Positions 1 to 11,207 are shown, counted from the stretch's first letter. The stretch is 64,000 nucleotides of DNA from Gnetum montanum (GCA_015680685.1 MNCI01010180.1:231667-295666); one strand, 5' to 3'. Notes: generated from the sequence alone by a model not told the origin. Numbers and translations: made by a program.

Positions 1-569
1 TGTTCATGGTAAGATTGATCCTGTACAAAGCTGCCAATCAACTTAGTGCATCAGTTTTGACACAGTTGTAGAGAAGTCATTCCTGTTGCTTGTGCTTCAA
101 GATAAAATATCATGTCACCAACGAGGAATCACATGAAGCAAGGAACTCACTTAAGTCGATTTATAAACATTGTTTGTTTTTTCAAATCCTTCTACTGATT
201 TCCAATTAGGCTGCCAAGAATTGATTTTATGATTTAGTCACTATTGAGCATTGGCATCTTTCTGAGAATAATGCCTTGTTATCAACTTATGTTACCATTT
301 TAATAAAATGGATTTCGATGTTAAATTTGAAATATGTGCTATCTTTTCTTCTATGCTGTATGTTGTGAATGTTTGGTTTCTTGCTTATTTGATTTCAATT
401 ATGTTAAGTACAAGAACAGAACCTCGATTTGTCATTTAGATAATTTTTTGCAAGATGATATGGCAGTCACTGGATGTTCATATTTTCTATTAAAAAACGT
501 AGAATTGAATTGATATAGCATCAAAGCAATTAGTGTGTAAAAGAAGTCTCATGGCTGAATTTGTTGCAG
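1..569 (+). other. Intron upstream of the TVP38-like last exon
   Basis: No long reading frame is present and the composition is AT-rich. The stretch ends in an AG acceptor (TTTGTTGCAG, 560-569) just before a frame with clear family similarity, so I read it as the final intron of that gene. The earlier exon must lie left of the window, because the first exon base here completes a split codon. Confidence 0.6.
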
Positions 570-1002
570 AATCCTGTTTAGAAGGTCAAGCTCAACAATG
601 CAAGCAATTAGAAGGAATAAATATTTTCACATTGTCACCCAGGGAGTGGCACGTGATGGTTGGAGATTTGTCATGCTAGCACGCTTCTCGCCCGCACCAT
701 CGTATGTGATAAACTATGCCTTGGCTGCGACAGATGTTAGGTTTTTCATTGATTTTCTTCTTCCCACTGTGATTGGATGCATTCCAATGATACTACAGAA
801 TACATCCATTGGTAGCTTAACCAGTGCAGCAGTAAATTTGGACAGTAATTTGGGACAGCATCAGATTTCTAAATACCTCTTTCCTATGCTTGGAATCTTA
901 TCTAGCTTATTGATTTCTGTTAGACTGAAGAAATATGCTTCAGAGCTTAATTTAATTCATGAAGGAAATTGTTACATGGGTGAAGACAAAAAAGACAAGT
1001 AA
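570..1002 (+). CDS. TVP38/TMEM64 (SNARE-associated Golgi/VTT) family membrane protein, last exon
   Basis: This is the 3' terminal exon of a plant TVP38/TMEM64 family gene, a polytopic membrane protein of the DedA/VTT superfamily whose animal relatives TMEM41B and VMP1 act as ER lipid scramblases. The exon starts after the acceptor at 560-569 in phase 2 and reads about 143 residues to a TAA at 1000-1002. Visible hallmarks are DGWRFVMLARFSP followed by PSYVINYALAAT, the re-entrant/transmembrane core of the VTT domain, then FLLPTVIGCIPM and a last hydrophobic segment YLFPMLGILSSLLISV before a charged tail. The methionine at 598 is internal; the frame is open from 570 and the residues before it (FRRSSST) fit the family. 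The exon appears intact and is the only undamaged coding sequence seen. The family assignment is from recognised sequence; the exact function in this plant is unknown. Confidence 0.85.
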
Positions 1003-2032
1003 CGTTCTGCTCACATTGTATCATTGTTAATTGATGACACAATTTTTTAGGCACTAAAACGTTCTTTAAAGGAAACGCATGGTTTTTGAGGGATTCAATA
1101 ATCAATCACTGTATTGTCCTTTCTCAATACTTTTAAGGGATTGATTACAAACCCTTATGTTTGACATTCTAATCTTCACCCAGTTTTTCCTAATACTGTG
1201 TTTTCTATAAACACATATCTTTAAATATTTTTGATAAACAGTATTTGTGTATCCATTGATGGCCATTCATAAACAACACTGTTGGTAGATATAGTATAGA
1301 ATAAGGAAACTGGAAACATCATGATTCAAACACGTTAGTCGTTTCTTACCAAATGCTTGATATTTAGATGAAATGTTCAATACAAATTCTTGCTCTGAAC
1401 AAAGGACCTTTAAGAACATATTCAATGATGCTTGCAAATTATTGGCCACAATGTTCAATGATGGTTCTCAAAGTTTTTCTGGGACTAAAAACAATGCAAG
1501 TTGTTGATGACTCATAGTTTCTTTGTTAAAAGCGATAATAGTCGTTTCAAACATCAAATATTGAGACTGTCTTCAGGCATTTTAACTTTCTTCAAATCTT
1601 CAAAAGAGATTGACCCAATCACGAAAGTTGTAATCAGATTATCTTAACTTTCAATCATAGATAAACATATTTCAGAAGAATACAGTTACTTTTTAGATTT
1701 CGTATGCAGTAAATTCAGGTGAAATCTGGATATACAGGGGAGCTGTCTATACAATCAGCACTGCTATTTCTGTGTGCTTGCAACTGGCAGTTTGCAATTG
1801 TTAAAGGATCCCAACACACCACCATTCATCTAAGAATAATAATGATAACGGTGAGTATATACAAATGTCATTTGAAATTCGTACAGCAAAGCCACAGGAC
1901 GTTGATCTTAAAATTCCAGTCACTTCCAATAGCTTAACATCTTAGAGATGCTTACGATATATTTCAAGAAAAACACGTTAGATCGAAGATGATGTCTTTG
2001 AGCTTCTAAGTATTTGTTTGGATGAGGATCGT
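1003..2032. other. 3' flank and intergenic DNA without recognised gene
   Basis: The first few hundred bases are the probable 3' UTR and downstream flank of the TVP38-like gene. I see no strict AATAAA signal that I would mark. Short frames at 1267-1458 and 1719-1937 show no family resemblance and no codon bias. Confidence 0.5.
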
Positions 2033-2088
2033 GGTGATCAAATGGATGGCCTCTGCCTACACAAGCGATTTGCTATACCGCTGAGCCA
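2033..2088 (-). repeat. Possible tRNA-derived SINE or tRNA relic (A and B boxes)
   Basis: On the minus strand the 11-mer at 2078-2088 reads TGGCTCAGCGG, a good RNA polymerase III A-box, and 2033-2043 reads ATTTGATCACC, a degraded B-box. They are 34 bases apart, which fits an internal pol III promoter. A proper tRNA cloverleaf cannot be folded with confidence, so a decayed SINE head or tRNA pseudogene is likelier than a working tRNA. Confidence is low because the B-box is weak and no tail was identified. Confidence 0.3.
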
Positions 2089-2233
2089 GCACTAGTCTCC
2101 TTTTCCACTCAAAGCTTCATGACAACTTGATGATGCTGTAAGGGCATTAAAAGTATGGATTTCATAGAGAAGGATGGCTAGGGATAAGGTTATGATGATG
2201 TCCCCAAGACTTTCGCATGTTAGATATATCCTT

Positions 2234-2437
2234 AAAATATGTTTTCAAGGAAAACGCTTTCAAAATGATGGTGTCGTCCTTTTTAAACATTACAAACTTT
2301 TAAGTTTTCAACGAAAATTTCAAAATTTTGATTTCAAGATAACATAAATATATTTTCAAGGAAAATGCTTTCAAAATGATGGTGATGTGCTTTCTAAATA
2401 TTAGAAATTTTAAGTTTTCAACAGAAATTTCAAAATG
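2234..2437. repeat. Two-copy tandem repeat of about 111 bp
   Basis: The segment containing TTTTCAAGGAAAACGCTTTC near 2242 recurs near 2353 with a handful of substitutions, and both copies end in a TTTTAAGTTTTCAAC segment. This gives a direct duplication of about 111 bp. It lies just left of the Ty3/gypsy remnant and may belong to its 3' noncoding part. Confidence 0.7.
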
Positions 2438-2559
2438 AGGAGCTCCCTTAACCCATAATCCATACTCAAGGTGCAAATCCCTACACAAGATACCATGGGT
2501 TATAACCATAGTATGGAATATAACTATAGTTTTTGGAGAACCTCCTAGTACTTCTTGCA

Positions 2560-2830
2560 CACCATTGGTGAGTATGTTAATTAGCATATACTGACCATTA
2601 ATAGTACAAAGTCCAAAGAAATACTTTTCCAAAAGAGCACACCATTGACTACAACTATTCTTGCATTCATATCCACTTCAAAAAGCTTGGAAAAGTTTAG
2701 AACTGCCAATACCAAAGCACTATCAATTTTATCTGTCAAAGTTTGGAATGATTTTTCTATTTCATCATTCCACATAGATGTTGAATTCTTCTTTAAACAA
2801 GAAAGCATATTTCATGCAATAGAACAAAAA
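2560..2830 (-). pseudogene. RNase H segment of Ty3/gypsy pol
   Basis: The minus-strand frame reads a typical RT-RNase H junction: a connection segment ending LKK, then EKSFQTLTDKIDSALVLAV, then NFSKLFEVDMNA, where the first catalytic aspartate of Ty3/gypsy RNase H (FEVDMNA) can be seen. The frame then continues with shifted residues and no recognisable remaining active-site carboxylates. It is a broken fragment in the expected position downstream of the RT. Confidence 0.7.
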
Positions 2831-2959
2831 TGTCTCATTAACCTTTGGCAAATAAAAACCAAACTAAGAAAAGATCTCATGACTCCTACATCCTTAAGTG
2901 AAGACAACTCCTTAATTACTTAATCTTACTTGGATCCATTGTGACTTGGTTTTTAGAGA

Positions 2960-3540
2960 CAATATGAACGAAATATATAATTTCCTTTTTCATAAAATGG
3001 CACTTTTTGGCATTATTACCAACTTGGCTTCACGTAACTTAGAACATACCATTCTCAAATATTGTAAATGTTCATATTTATTGGAATTGCATACATGAAT
3101 ATCATCAAAGAAAATAATGTGATGTTTTTAAATTAAATCTCCTAACACATCATACATTAATCTCATAAATGTAGCTGGAGTATTGAATAGTTGATATGGC
3201 ATGACTAACCATGTATGCATGTCACTAGGAGTTTTAAATTTAGTTTTCCATTCTAATCCTAATTTGATAATAATCACTTTTCAAATCCATCTTTGAAAAT
3301 ACTTCATCATTAATCAAAACATCAAGAATGTCATCTATTCTAGGGATGGGAAATTTGTATATGATAGTATTTTTGTTAACTATCCTAGAATTAATGCACA
3401 TTCTCATCTCATTCATATCTTTCTTAGGCATATGTATAGTTAGTACTAGAGCTAGGAAAATAGACTTCTTAATGAAATCATTTAAGAGAAGTTCACTTAC
3501 TTGCCTATGAAGCTCTATCCTTTTACTTGGGATCATTGAA
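2960..3540 (-). pseudogene. Reverse transcriptase segment of Ty3/gypsy pol
   Basis: The first part (3536 to 3240) reads RQVSELLLNDFI, MPKKDMNEMRMCINSRIVNK, FPIPRIDDILD and VFSKMDLKSDYYQIRI, matching RT fingers and the first catalytic aspartate (KMDLKS). Beyond frameshifts, FVMPYQLFNTPATFMRLM follows and then IIFFDDIHV near 3090-3115, the second catalytic motif with both aspartates kept. The IPRIDD and FFDDIHV style is chromovirus-like Ty3/gypsy. Several stops and shifts mean it cannot be functional. Confidence 0.85.
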
Positions 3541-4016
3541 TATGCTCTCTCATCTGGTTTTGTTGCTCTTAAAATGAAATTAATCTAATTTTGAATGCAT
3601 CATATGGATGGAAGTCCTTTCAACTTACCCTTAAATACATTAGTAAATTTTTATGTTAAAGATTACATTGTAGATAGAAGTTCATTCTTTTGCTTATCTT
3701 CACATATTGTAATTTTGGAAATAATGATAAAACCATGCCATAATTTCACTCAACAAAATCAAAGGAGCATTACTAGGAACATTTTCCTTGTATTACTATA
3801 ATGTAATAGGAATAAAATCATGAATTCTATCTTTCCTAGGAATTAACCAACCATTTTTAGCATCATTAAATGAAGCATTATTATCATAATTCAAATGTAT
3901 TCTTAAAATAACATCAACAATATTAATAGGGAGAATGTCACAATGCATTTGATATCTAAAGATATCAATTTTGAATAATAAAACACATGTTTTCTCTACT
4001 TATGATATCTTGAAAG

Positions 4017-4315
4017 TCAATGAACTATATGACTCAAGATGTGAAATGTATTTAATCCAAGCCTAGCAACAATCTTAGAAAAAATAACATTCTTTTGGGT
4101 ACTGCCATCTATTAAGATGTAAATCCAATTCCCACTATTAAAACACCTAGCCCTAATTCTAAATAACATTTTTCTTAAATAATCTTCATTCATATTGATA
4201 TTTTCAATGAAGCTATAAGAATTAATTTTAGTTACATCTTCAATCTTGGGGACATTAGGATTACCTTTATTTGAGGACTCTTCATTTTTAAGTGTTTGAA
4301 GTTCCTTGTCCTTTG
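4017..4315 (-). pseudogene. Protease region of the Ty3/gypsy remnant
   Basis: The minus-strand frame reads RARCFNSGNWIYILIDGSTQKNVIF and then ARLGLNT, the pattern of the gypsy aspartic protease, with the catalytic aspartate in LIDGS. The upstream part of the long frame (4316-4433) belongs to the inserted LTR and is not element coding sequence. The preceding residues, such as KDKELQTLKNEES, look like the linker between gag and protease. Confidence 0.7.
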
Positions 4316-5127
4316 TGATGAGTAGCGAAGTACCCCTATGCCCAACCATATGAATCACTAAAGCGTTACGCACGATCCAGTCAAATTTCTTGTACACTAG
4401 TTTCTCTAGGAAGTGAAATGATGTCGAGAACATTCATTGTCTTCCCAACTACACTTGTGAGGCTCAAGGGTATGGTTTAAGTGTAATTGAGGTATATGAA
4501 TTTTTTGTCATTTTATATTTTATGGATGTAATCACCTACAACAAGAATAAGGGTAGAGTAGATTGAAAACTAATGTCTATTTCCTAGCTAGCCTAACACA
4601 AGTAACTACCCCACTTTCTTGGACACATCTTGAACACATATAGCATTGTTGGGCTACCAAACATTATGTGTTGCTAGGTTACCAAGTACTATATGAATGC
4701 TCAAAGTGGTCATGCTTGTGTTCATTAACTGCTGGAAATAAATTGCTAATTCAAATGCAAAAGCAAGAAAGTAAAATGCATAAAGAAAAATATTAAGCTA
4801 TTATTAGTGCTACAAGGATTGTCAAAAGAGTTCATTTTATTCCCGTCACATTGCTGTGCTTAGGTACATTAGTGCTTGAACGAATAACTGTACAAACTTT
4901 AGACTCCTTTTGTGAGCACTTAAAAAATATTCTAACTTTGAGGAAAATAGATTGCAAGAGCTTTACTACTTTGACTAAGAATGACTAAAAACTAACCCAA
5001 AATGAGAGCCCAGGCACAATATTTATAGACCTAGGGTAGATGCTCCAATGTTGCTTACGGGATGTCGCATCAAGACCCTGACATCGTGTACCTAACGTTG
5101 GGGCCAACACAAAATGGTGGTTCATCA
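4316..5127 (-). mobile_element. Solo LTR of the Athila-like family
   Basis: It starts TGATGAG and ends TTCATCA, a 7-bp terminal inverted repeat with one mismatch. It is flanked by the 5-bp duplication CTTTG (4311-4315 and 5128-5132). The first 120 bases align with the LTR starts at 7674, 15123, 54476 and 63646. No internal sequence is attached, so this is the product of recombination between the two LTRs of one insertion, which interrupted the older gypsy element. Its sense direction, from the related elements, is minus. Confidence 0.9.
5020..5028 (-). promoter_or_regulatory. TATA box of the solo LTR
   Basis: On the minus strand this reads CTATAAATA. The same nonamer occurs at the equivalent place in the LTRs at 7674, 15123 and 54476, about 100-215 bases in from the sense start of the LTR. 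Confidence 0.65.
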
Positions 5128-5132
5128 CTTTG

Positions 5133-5460
5133 ATATTTAGGTTATTTGCATTATCATTATCTATGTCCTCTCCACAATTAAGCATTGAACCTTAGAAGAA
5201 TTATCATTCCCTTGATCCTTTTCCTTCTTAGAGTAGTCCTTCTTAGAATCTTAGCCTTCCTTGTTCTTGTGTTACTTCTCATATATGTCTTCTGTGGAAT
5301 TACCTTTCTTCTTACTCCTTTTTCACCTTTAGAAGTTTCAAAGTATTTATCATTAGAAGGTCTGGAACTCTTATTGTAGCCATGAATCTTTTTTTTTTTT
5401 AAGTTTTGATAGCCAATTTAGAAGCCTCATCCAATGTTTGGAGCTCATAGAATGTAAGCT
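5133..5460 (-). pseudogene. gag C-terminal part of the Ty3/gypsy remnant
   Basis: The minus-strand reading carries FYELQTLDEASKLAIKT, the end of a retrotransposon gag domain, followed by a basic, lysine-rich stretch and a segment with CGEDIDND, a decayed zinc knuckle. The knuckle is separated from the protease segment only by the solo LTR, so the two were joined before that insertion. The gag N-terminal two thirds are not seen to the right. Confidence 0.6.
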
Positions 5461-5469
5461 CTTATTGAT

Positions 5470-7673
5470 TATAACACTCTGGTAACTAAGCTTAAGCTAC
5501 AAAGGTATTACTTAGATAAGAATTGACAAATGCTAAAAGTAAAATGCTACTTAATAAAAATCAAATGGATGCCAAGAAAATTGGATAGCCATAGCAATAG
5601 GCATCCATAAAATAACAGGCACATATGGGCAATGAAATCCAATGAAAGATAAAAGAATTGCAGAAATAGTTAGCCCCATGTATTCTAAACCTAACCTATG
5701 AACTAATAAAAACAAGATGAAGCCTATTATCTAAGCCAAAAATTGCAATGAAAATGCTCAAAAATTGTAAAAAAAAATTAAAACCTTAATTCAATATAAG
5801 TAATACTTATATTAAAAATGCATCTAACAAAGGCATTGGGCTCTAATGTTGGACAAAAATTACCAGAATTTCAATAACTAAAATATAATCAACTCAACAT
5901 AAATAAATTTCAAATCAAAGTTAAGCCTTCATCAAAGATAACATAAAACAATCCTCAAATGAATTACAAAGGGCATAAATTCTTAGTTGAACATTATAAC
6001 ATAGAATCAAACAACTAAGCTAGAAACGTAATAGTACAACCATAAAGGTCTAAAAACATGAATTTAATCATCATCATCATCTTCTAATTTCTCCTTATCA
6101 AAACTAATATAATCACCTAAAAAACATAAAAACATAAATGAAATAAATCCTAAGACTAAGGTAATAAAGGTATAAAATACTCCCTTACGGGTTTGGTTGG
6201 AGGTATCAAGTAGCTGGATAGTCATCCATAAGTGGTAGTTGTAAAAAAAAAAGGTTAGAATACTAAAAGAAAACATAGATCCATTGAGAAAAATTAACAA
6301 TCTAAACAAAATAATCAAATCTAACTAACTAAAACTCTACCACTACTTACTAAACCTAATAAATGACTGAAATGAACAAATAGTACTTATCGACCAAGGC
6401 TAAATACATAAGTACATAGGTCACTATTGATCAAGGTTGATCAAGTAGTCATTGCAAAGTTAGGTAATAGTTACTGATAAGTCTGATTGCATAAGTGCTT
6501 GGCTCACTATCAAGAAAGGATTTCTATGTAGTCACCGAAAAAGTTATTAATGTTGCTAAGAAGAACCAAATTTGAAGACAAATGATCAAATACCAAATTT
6601 CAAACAAACTAATAAATAAATCACTAGGTGGTGATCAGATGAACCCAGATTTTTAGTGAAGCCAAATGATTAAAGAACAATAATCAAGTTGTCAAACAAA
6701 GATTCTAAAGTGTAAACAAAAGCGAAAGCTATGATGTAAGTTCTAATGAATGTTAGAAAATTTGCAAAAAATGCCCAAAAAAATCTAAGCTCCTAGAGGT
6801 AATTCTAATTGTCTAAAAATGCTAACACATCATCAAATTCTATTTTAAATTTTTATGCATTCTAGGAGGCCATAAAAGCTATGTATTTAATCATTTTTTC
6901 AATTTTTCATTCCTTAGAGGCTAGGGGTCATTTTACAAAAGTTTCTCTATTTTAGATGTGAAATTTCAAAATATGGTTAAATATTTGTTGTGACCTGCAT
7001 CACGCCCTTGCAATAAGATTGAAATGGGCTAGGGATAGCACCTCGTGATTCACATTAATGAGATGAACAACTTTTTCTTATGGACCGTTAGCATCTAACA
7101 TTGTTTTAGGAGTTAAACACATGAAAGCATCTAACATTGTTTTAGGAGTCAAAAACATGAAAAATAACTCAAAAACCTAGTTCTATAGCTAAAAATTTAC
7201 CAAAAATAAAAGTGAAGAAAAAAATGATCAAAAGTGGTCAAAGCATAATTAAACCAAGTGAAAACATTGGCTAACATCCCATGCATGCTAATAAATCTTA
7301 ACAATTCACGAAATTTCAGAAATAATGAAACAATATTTAGATATAATAATTCAAGCATTTCTTTAAACATTTGTTGAACAAATTAAAAGTGGCCAAAAAA
7401 TATGAGCACAAAAATGAAATTATCAAAACATATAAAAGTGGTGCAAAGTAGCAAACTACTTTACCTAAAATTAACAACATTGTAGAAAGGATCCTTGCAT
7501 AGCTGTAATCTCCTAATCAAGCTCCTAATCCTAATCAAAACCATAGGTTAATGATGGGATCTAAGTAGGATTTTAAATGAATTTTAAAACTGTGGCTTAC
7601 CAAATATTCTAATTAATAACATTGACCTAGATCTAGCTTCTTTCCAAACTAGCAAAGTCTTTATCTCTATCTC
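5470..7673. repeat. Noncoding LTR-like repeat, copy A
   Basis: This AT-rich stretch has no coding sequence. Much of it aligns with 53140-54475 in the same orientation, for example GGCATTGGGCTCTAATGTTG near 5835 and a similar run near 53500, and CATGCATGCTAA at both. Copy A extends about 370 bases past the last shared block before the Athila-like element begins. It looks like LTR or untranslated sequence of an older element. A primer-binding-like GCTCTAATG sits near 5848, but I cannot fix its boundaries. Confidence 0.6.
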
Positions 7674-8551
7674 TGATGAGCGGCAAGGTACCCCTACACT
7701 CAACCATACGAATACAAGCGTAGGACGCGTGATCCGGTCGAACTCCATAGACTAAGTGCCTACACGCCCCATGGAACACTTAGGGTTAATCATTCGTTGT
7801 CTTCCCAGACTTACTTGTAGTTGTCACGATGTATGGTTAAGTAAGTTCAAGGTCTATGATTTTTAGTCTTTTATGTTTTATGTCTCCTATGCTATTGAGG
7901 TGAAGGGTTGAGAAACTAATTACTAACTCTAACTAATGAACTAAGTCTAAATTACCTAGCATCAGCATCCATTCCCACTTATCGTCCACACCCTGAACTA
8001 ATGCAATCGTCGCTACCAAATGCTAATCATTACTGGGATTACCACACGTAACGCACGTGCTCGAAGTGGTCGTATTGAGGCACTTAACTAGGAGGAGAGG
8101 GTTGAGAAAGCTAATCTAGCCTAAGTGTGATGAGTAGCCGATTCCTTGATTATCCGTACACATCCTTAAATTCTTGTAATCAAGTCATACTCATTCCACG
8201 TTTCTAGCCTAAGTGCGATGAGCATCCGTTCCTTGATTATCTGTATACATCCTTAAATGCTCGTAATCAAGTTATACTCATTCTGCATTACTAGGAGATA
8301 AGGGTGAGAGAGAAAGCAATAAATAACATTAAATAAAATCCTATTCCATGCATTGCAAGGTTTATCTAGGAAGTTCATCTTTATTTTCATACACAACTTG
8401 TGTTCAAGTACAATGTTGCTCAAATAAAGATCCGTTCACTTTAGGACTCCTACTACGAGCACATGGAAAATATTCTATCTCTCGAGTGATCAATCTACCA
8501 GAGTTTCCCTAATTCTAGCCTAGGATGATGAAACGAGGGAGAGCCACCTCT

Positions 8552-8560
8552 TATTTATAG
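8552..8560 (-). promoter_or_regulatory. TATA box of the 7674 LTR
   Basis: The minus strand reads CTATAAATA followed by AGAGG. It lies about 215 bases from the sense start of the LTR, directly downstream of the GATATC motif array. Confidence 0.65.
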
Positions 8561-8561
8561 A

Positions 8562-8768
8562 TATGACGGCCCACCGCGATATCACATACACGATATTGCA
8601 GGGGACGACGCGATATTGTGTACGTGATATCGCATGGGATGTGATATCACGACGGCCGCAATATCATAGGGGATGACGTAATATTGTGTACACGATATTG
8701 CATGGGATGCGATATCACGGCAGCTACGATATCGCGTACGTGATATTGTGGCCCATGCAATATCACGT
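8562..8768. repeat. GATATC-type palindromic motif array in U3
   Basis: About ten GATATC, GATATT or AATATC cores occur in about 200 bases, many extended to CGATATCG-like palindromes and separated by GGGGACGACG or GCATGGGATG spacers. The array fills the U3 segment upstream of the TATA box. The sister LTR has a shorter version at 16016-16100. Confidence 0.85.
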
Positions 8769-8775
8769 CTCATCA

Positions 8776-8785
8776 TACCCCCATG
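8776..8785 (-). other. Polypurine tract of the 7674 element
   Basis: Minus-strand CATGGGGGTA abuts the LTR start. It follows a CTCGAGGACAAG stretch that is also present in the 54476 element, the usual position for the second-strand primer. Confidence 0.75.
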
Positions 8786-10272
8786 AGTAAATGAAAACTT
8801 GTCCTCGAGTTCCTTACAAAATATTGGGAAGGTATGGGATTATTGAGGTGAATAGAACTAATGGGATGGCATGTGAACGAATCATCATTACAAGACTTGA
8901 CAAAACTAGTGTTCATGACAATAAGGGTAAACACCTTATTACATTGACATTAGGCCTCATTTGGTAGCTTGAGAGAAAAAGAGAGAGAAAGAAGTGTTGT
9001 TGCTACCAACGCCAAGATTGCACCGTTCGTTGTCCATTCGTAAGTGCACCATTGATCTTGCTCCTTGCATAGCTGTTTCAGCACTGCTCCATTCCAAGTG
9101 TTCCTTCCAGATCTGGTCTGTTGTTGTATAATTTCCATTTGCACACACAACACAGTCTTATATTAGTAAGGGTAAATGAATCATCATGTAATTAATACCT
9201 TACTTCGGTGTAAGTCCATTGGCTAGGTTGTGGTATGGCTAATTGCGGATCTGGGAATGTATTAATGATGACTACCAAAGGTGTAGGGGTTAGGAAAAAA
9301 TTGAAAAAATTGGGGCTAGGAGAAAATCGAAAAAATCAGGCCCTGTACCCCCATGACTAATCGCAAACCTCTGATAGCATTAGAATGGAGAAAGAAAAGG
9401 AATAAGAAAGATAGATAAAAAGAGAGAACTAGGACATCGATGAAATGGAAAAGAATTTAACTGATGCACCAAATAGGAATGTCAGTGGGTCCTCCCCAAA
9501 GCAGGCTCATGCCCTTAATGCCCTGACAATCCCACATTCAAAGAGTCCATAGGCTCTGGGAATGTCAATTGGAACAAGCGTTAAAGTCTTAACTGCAAGA
9601 ATTTACCTAAAAGAAAATAATGCATCAACCAAAATATACACTAATGATACAACCGGCAATGAGGTGAAAAATGGAGAGAAGGATGGAGAGAATAGAATGG
9701 AATGGAATCCCAAGAACAAGGTGGTGTACAGCCCCTTGTGCGTTTCATGATTAATGTGACTTGGCAAATCTCATTCCAACTTCGGCCTCAAACTAACCAC
9801 ATCCAGTGACTTCGCATTAATGCATTCGGCCAAACCATCCACTTGGGTAACAAGAATGACTTCCCCCAAGAGCCATCACCATTTCGACGAAACAAATGCG
9901 GAGAGAATGGGAAGCAAGAAGGGCCTTAGTTAGAGGGAACACTTTTGGTTCCATAACCAGTGCTTGTAGCCCAAGTGATTATTTTGTCTAAGGGGTGTGC
10001 TTTGAATTCTCACTTTTTTTTTCTTTTTGTGTTTTCTATTTTTATGCATGAGAACCACACCATGCAAAGAATTTGTTATTTTTATTGACTTAGCTTACCG
10101 ATGATTAGGTAACATCGGAACGGTAAGAAAACTCAAGAAGAAAACACCCAAGCACCCAAGAGAATGGCCAACACAAATGCATCAAGTTCCCTTGAAGTCA
10201 CACCCTTTTCAATCCTTGAGTCCTTCCTCAGTTTGAGAAATGCCTAGTCACTGATTTGTTAAAATTATTATT
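8786..10272 (-). other. 3' noncoding spacer of the 7674 element
   Basis: This stretch aligns over most of its length with 55344-56900 in the 54476 element, including GGTCCTCCCCAAAGCA and AAGAGTCCATAGGCTCT blocks. No long frame is conserved. A short minus-strand frame at 8957-9148 has a weak counterpart at 55617-55808 (NGNYTTT versus DGNHTNN), so a lost ORF, perhaps of the envelope-like position, is possible but not supported. Confidence 0.6.
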
Positions 10273-10484
10273 ATGAAGGAGACTGTACATTTCCAAGCCA
10301 AGAGAGACCATAGAAACTGGTGGATGGATGGATGAAGTGAACTCATTGCCTACCATATCAAAAGAAACATACCTTAGTATCAACATCGTGACTTAAAGGT
10401 AAAAACCAAACATTAGCAATCAACATGAAAATAGTTCATACCATCACGAAGAACACTTATTGGGTGACAAACTTATAGGGTGGA

Positions 10485-10485
<1 letters not shown>

Positions 10486-10519
<34 letters not shown>
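10486..10519. repeat. (CA)17 microsatellite
   Basis: This is a pure dinucleotide run of 34 bases inside the 3' spacer. It recurs at the same length at 11421-11454 in the duplicated contig end. The 54476 element has no CA run at this place. Confidence 0.95.
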
Positions 10520-10524
<5 letters not shown>

Positions 10525-10570
10525 GAAAAGAATAACACTGTTGCAAAATAAAAACAAGAAAAGTTAAAGA

Positions 10571-10700
10571 AATTTGTAAAACAAAAATGTGTAAGACAAA
10601 AATGTGTAAAACAAAAATGTGTAAGACAAAAACTTATAAAACAAAAAGATGTAAAATAAAAATGCGTAAAACAAAAATGTGTAAAACAAAAACTTAAAAA
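10571..10700. repeat. 15-bp minisatellite in the 3' spacer
   Basis: Units resemble ATGTGTAAAACAAAA, about eight in a row. Because the period is five codons, the minus strand stays open and reads FCFTH-type pentapeptides, which should not be mistaken for a gene. It is repeated at 11506-11635 after the gap. The 54476 element has a shorter version near 57185-57255. Confidence 0.9.
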
Positions 10701-10716
10701 GAACTGAGGGCCCCAT

Positions 10717-11207
10717 NNNNNNNNNNNNNNNNNNNNNNNNNNNNNNNNNNNNNNNNNNNNNNNNNNNNNNNNNNNNNNNNNNNNNNNNNNNNNNNNNNNN
10801 NNNNNNNNNNNNNNNNNNNNNNNNNNNNNNNNNNNNNNNNNNNNNNNNNNNNNNNNNNNNNNNNNNNNNNNNNNNNNNNNNNNNNNNNNNNNNNNNNNNN
10901 NNNNNNNNNNNNNNNNNNNNNNNNNNNNNNNNNNNNNNNNNNNNNNNNNNNNNNNNNNNNNNNNNNNNNNNNNNNNNNNNNNNNNNNNNNNNNNNNNNNN
11001 NNNNNNNNNNNNNNNNNNNNNNNNNNNNNNNNNNNNNNNNNNNNNNNNNNNNNNNNNNNNNNNNNNNNNNNNNNNNNNNNNNNNNNNNNNNNNNNNNNNN
11101 NNNNNNNNNNNNNNNNNNNNNNNNNNNNNNNNNNNNNNNNNNNNNNNNNNNNNNNNNNNNNNNNNNNNNNNNNNNNNNNNNNNNNNNNNNNNNNNNNNNN
11201 NNNNNNN
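10717..11207. other. Assembly gap (491 N)
   Basis: This is a run of N. The sequence on its right repeats the 444 bases on its left exactly, so the gap and one copy are probably a scaffolding artefact. Confidence 0.95.

Larger units (their letters stand above)
2450..5460 (-). mobile_element. Decayed Ty3/gypsy retrotransposon, minus strand
   Basis: Read on the minus strand from high to low coordinates this stretch gives gag C-terminal residues, an aspartic protease segment, reverse transcriptase and RNase H, the canonical Ty3/gypsy order. Frames are broken many times. A solo LTR (4316-5127) was inserted between the zinc-knuckle part of gag and the protease. The interval 3541-4016 should hold the protease-RT linker and shows no safe motif. 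Integrase was not found to the left, so the 3' part is missing or beyond recognition. No LTR pair could be assigned. Confidence 0.8.
7674..8775 (-). repeat. 3' LTR of the 7674 element
   Basis: This 1102-bp LTR ends in TGATGAG and CTCATCA. It contains an internal tandem duplication of about 91 bp (copies near 8117 and 8209, each with a CCTAAGTG..GATGAG start) shared with the 15123 LTR. Its right end carries a longer GATATC motif array than the sister LTR, which accounts for most of the length difference. Confidence 0.92.

Noticed and set aside
1-14. GTAAGA after TGTTCATG at the left edge as the donor of the exon preceding 570
   Set aside because: Joining base 8 to base 570 would make a TGA stop codon at the split codon, so these two cannot be neighbouring exons in that frame.
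6064-6318. 84-residue hydrophobic minus-strand frame as a small membrane protein
   Set aside because: It lies in the noncoding repeat copy A, the D-rich end is a simple CAT repeat, and copy B does not keep the frame.
8571-8760. CRISPR-like array suggested by regular palindromes
   Set aside because: Spacing is irregular, spacers repeat each other, and the context is a plant LTR.
8582-8776. 64-residue arginine/isoleucine frame in the LTR
   Set aside because: It is made by the GATATC motif array.
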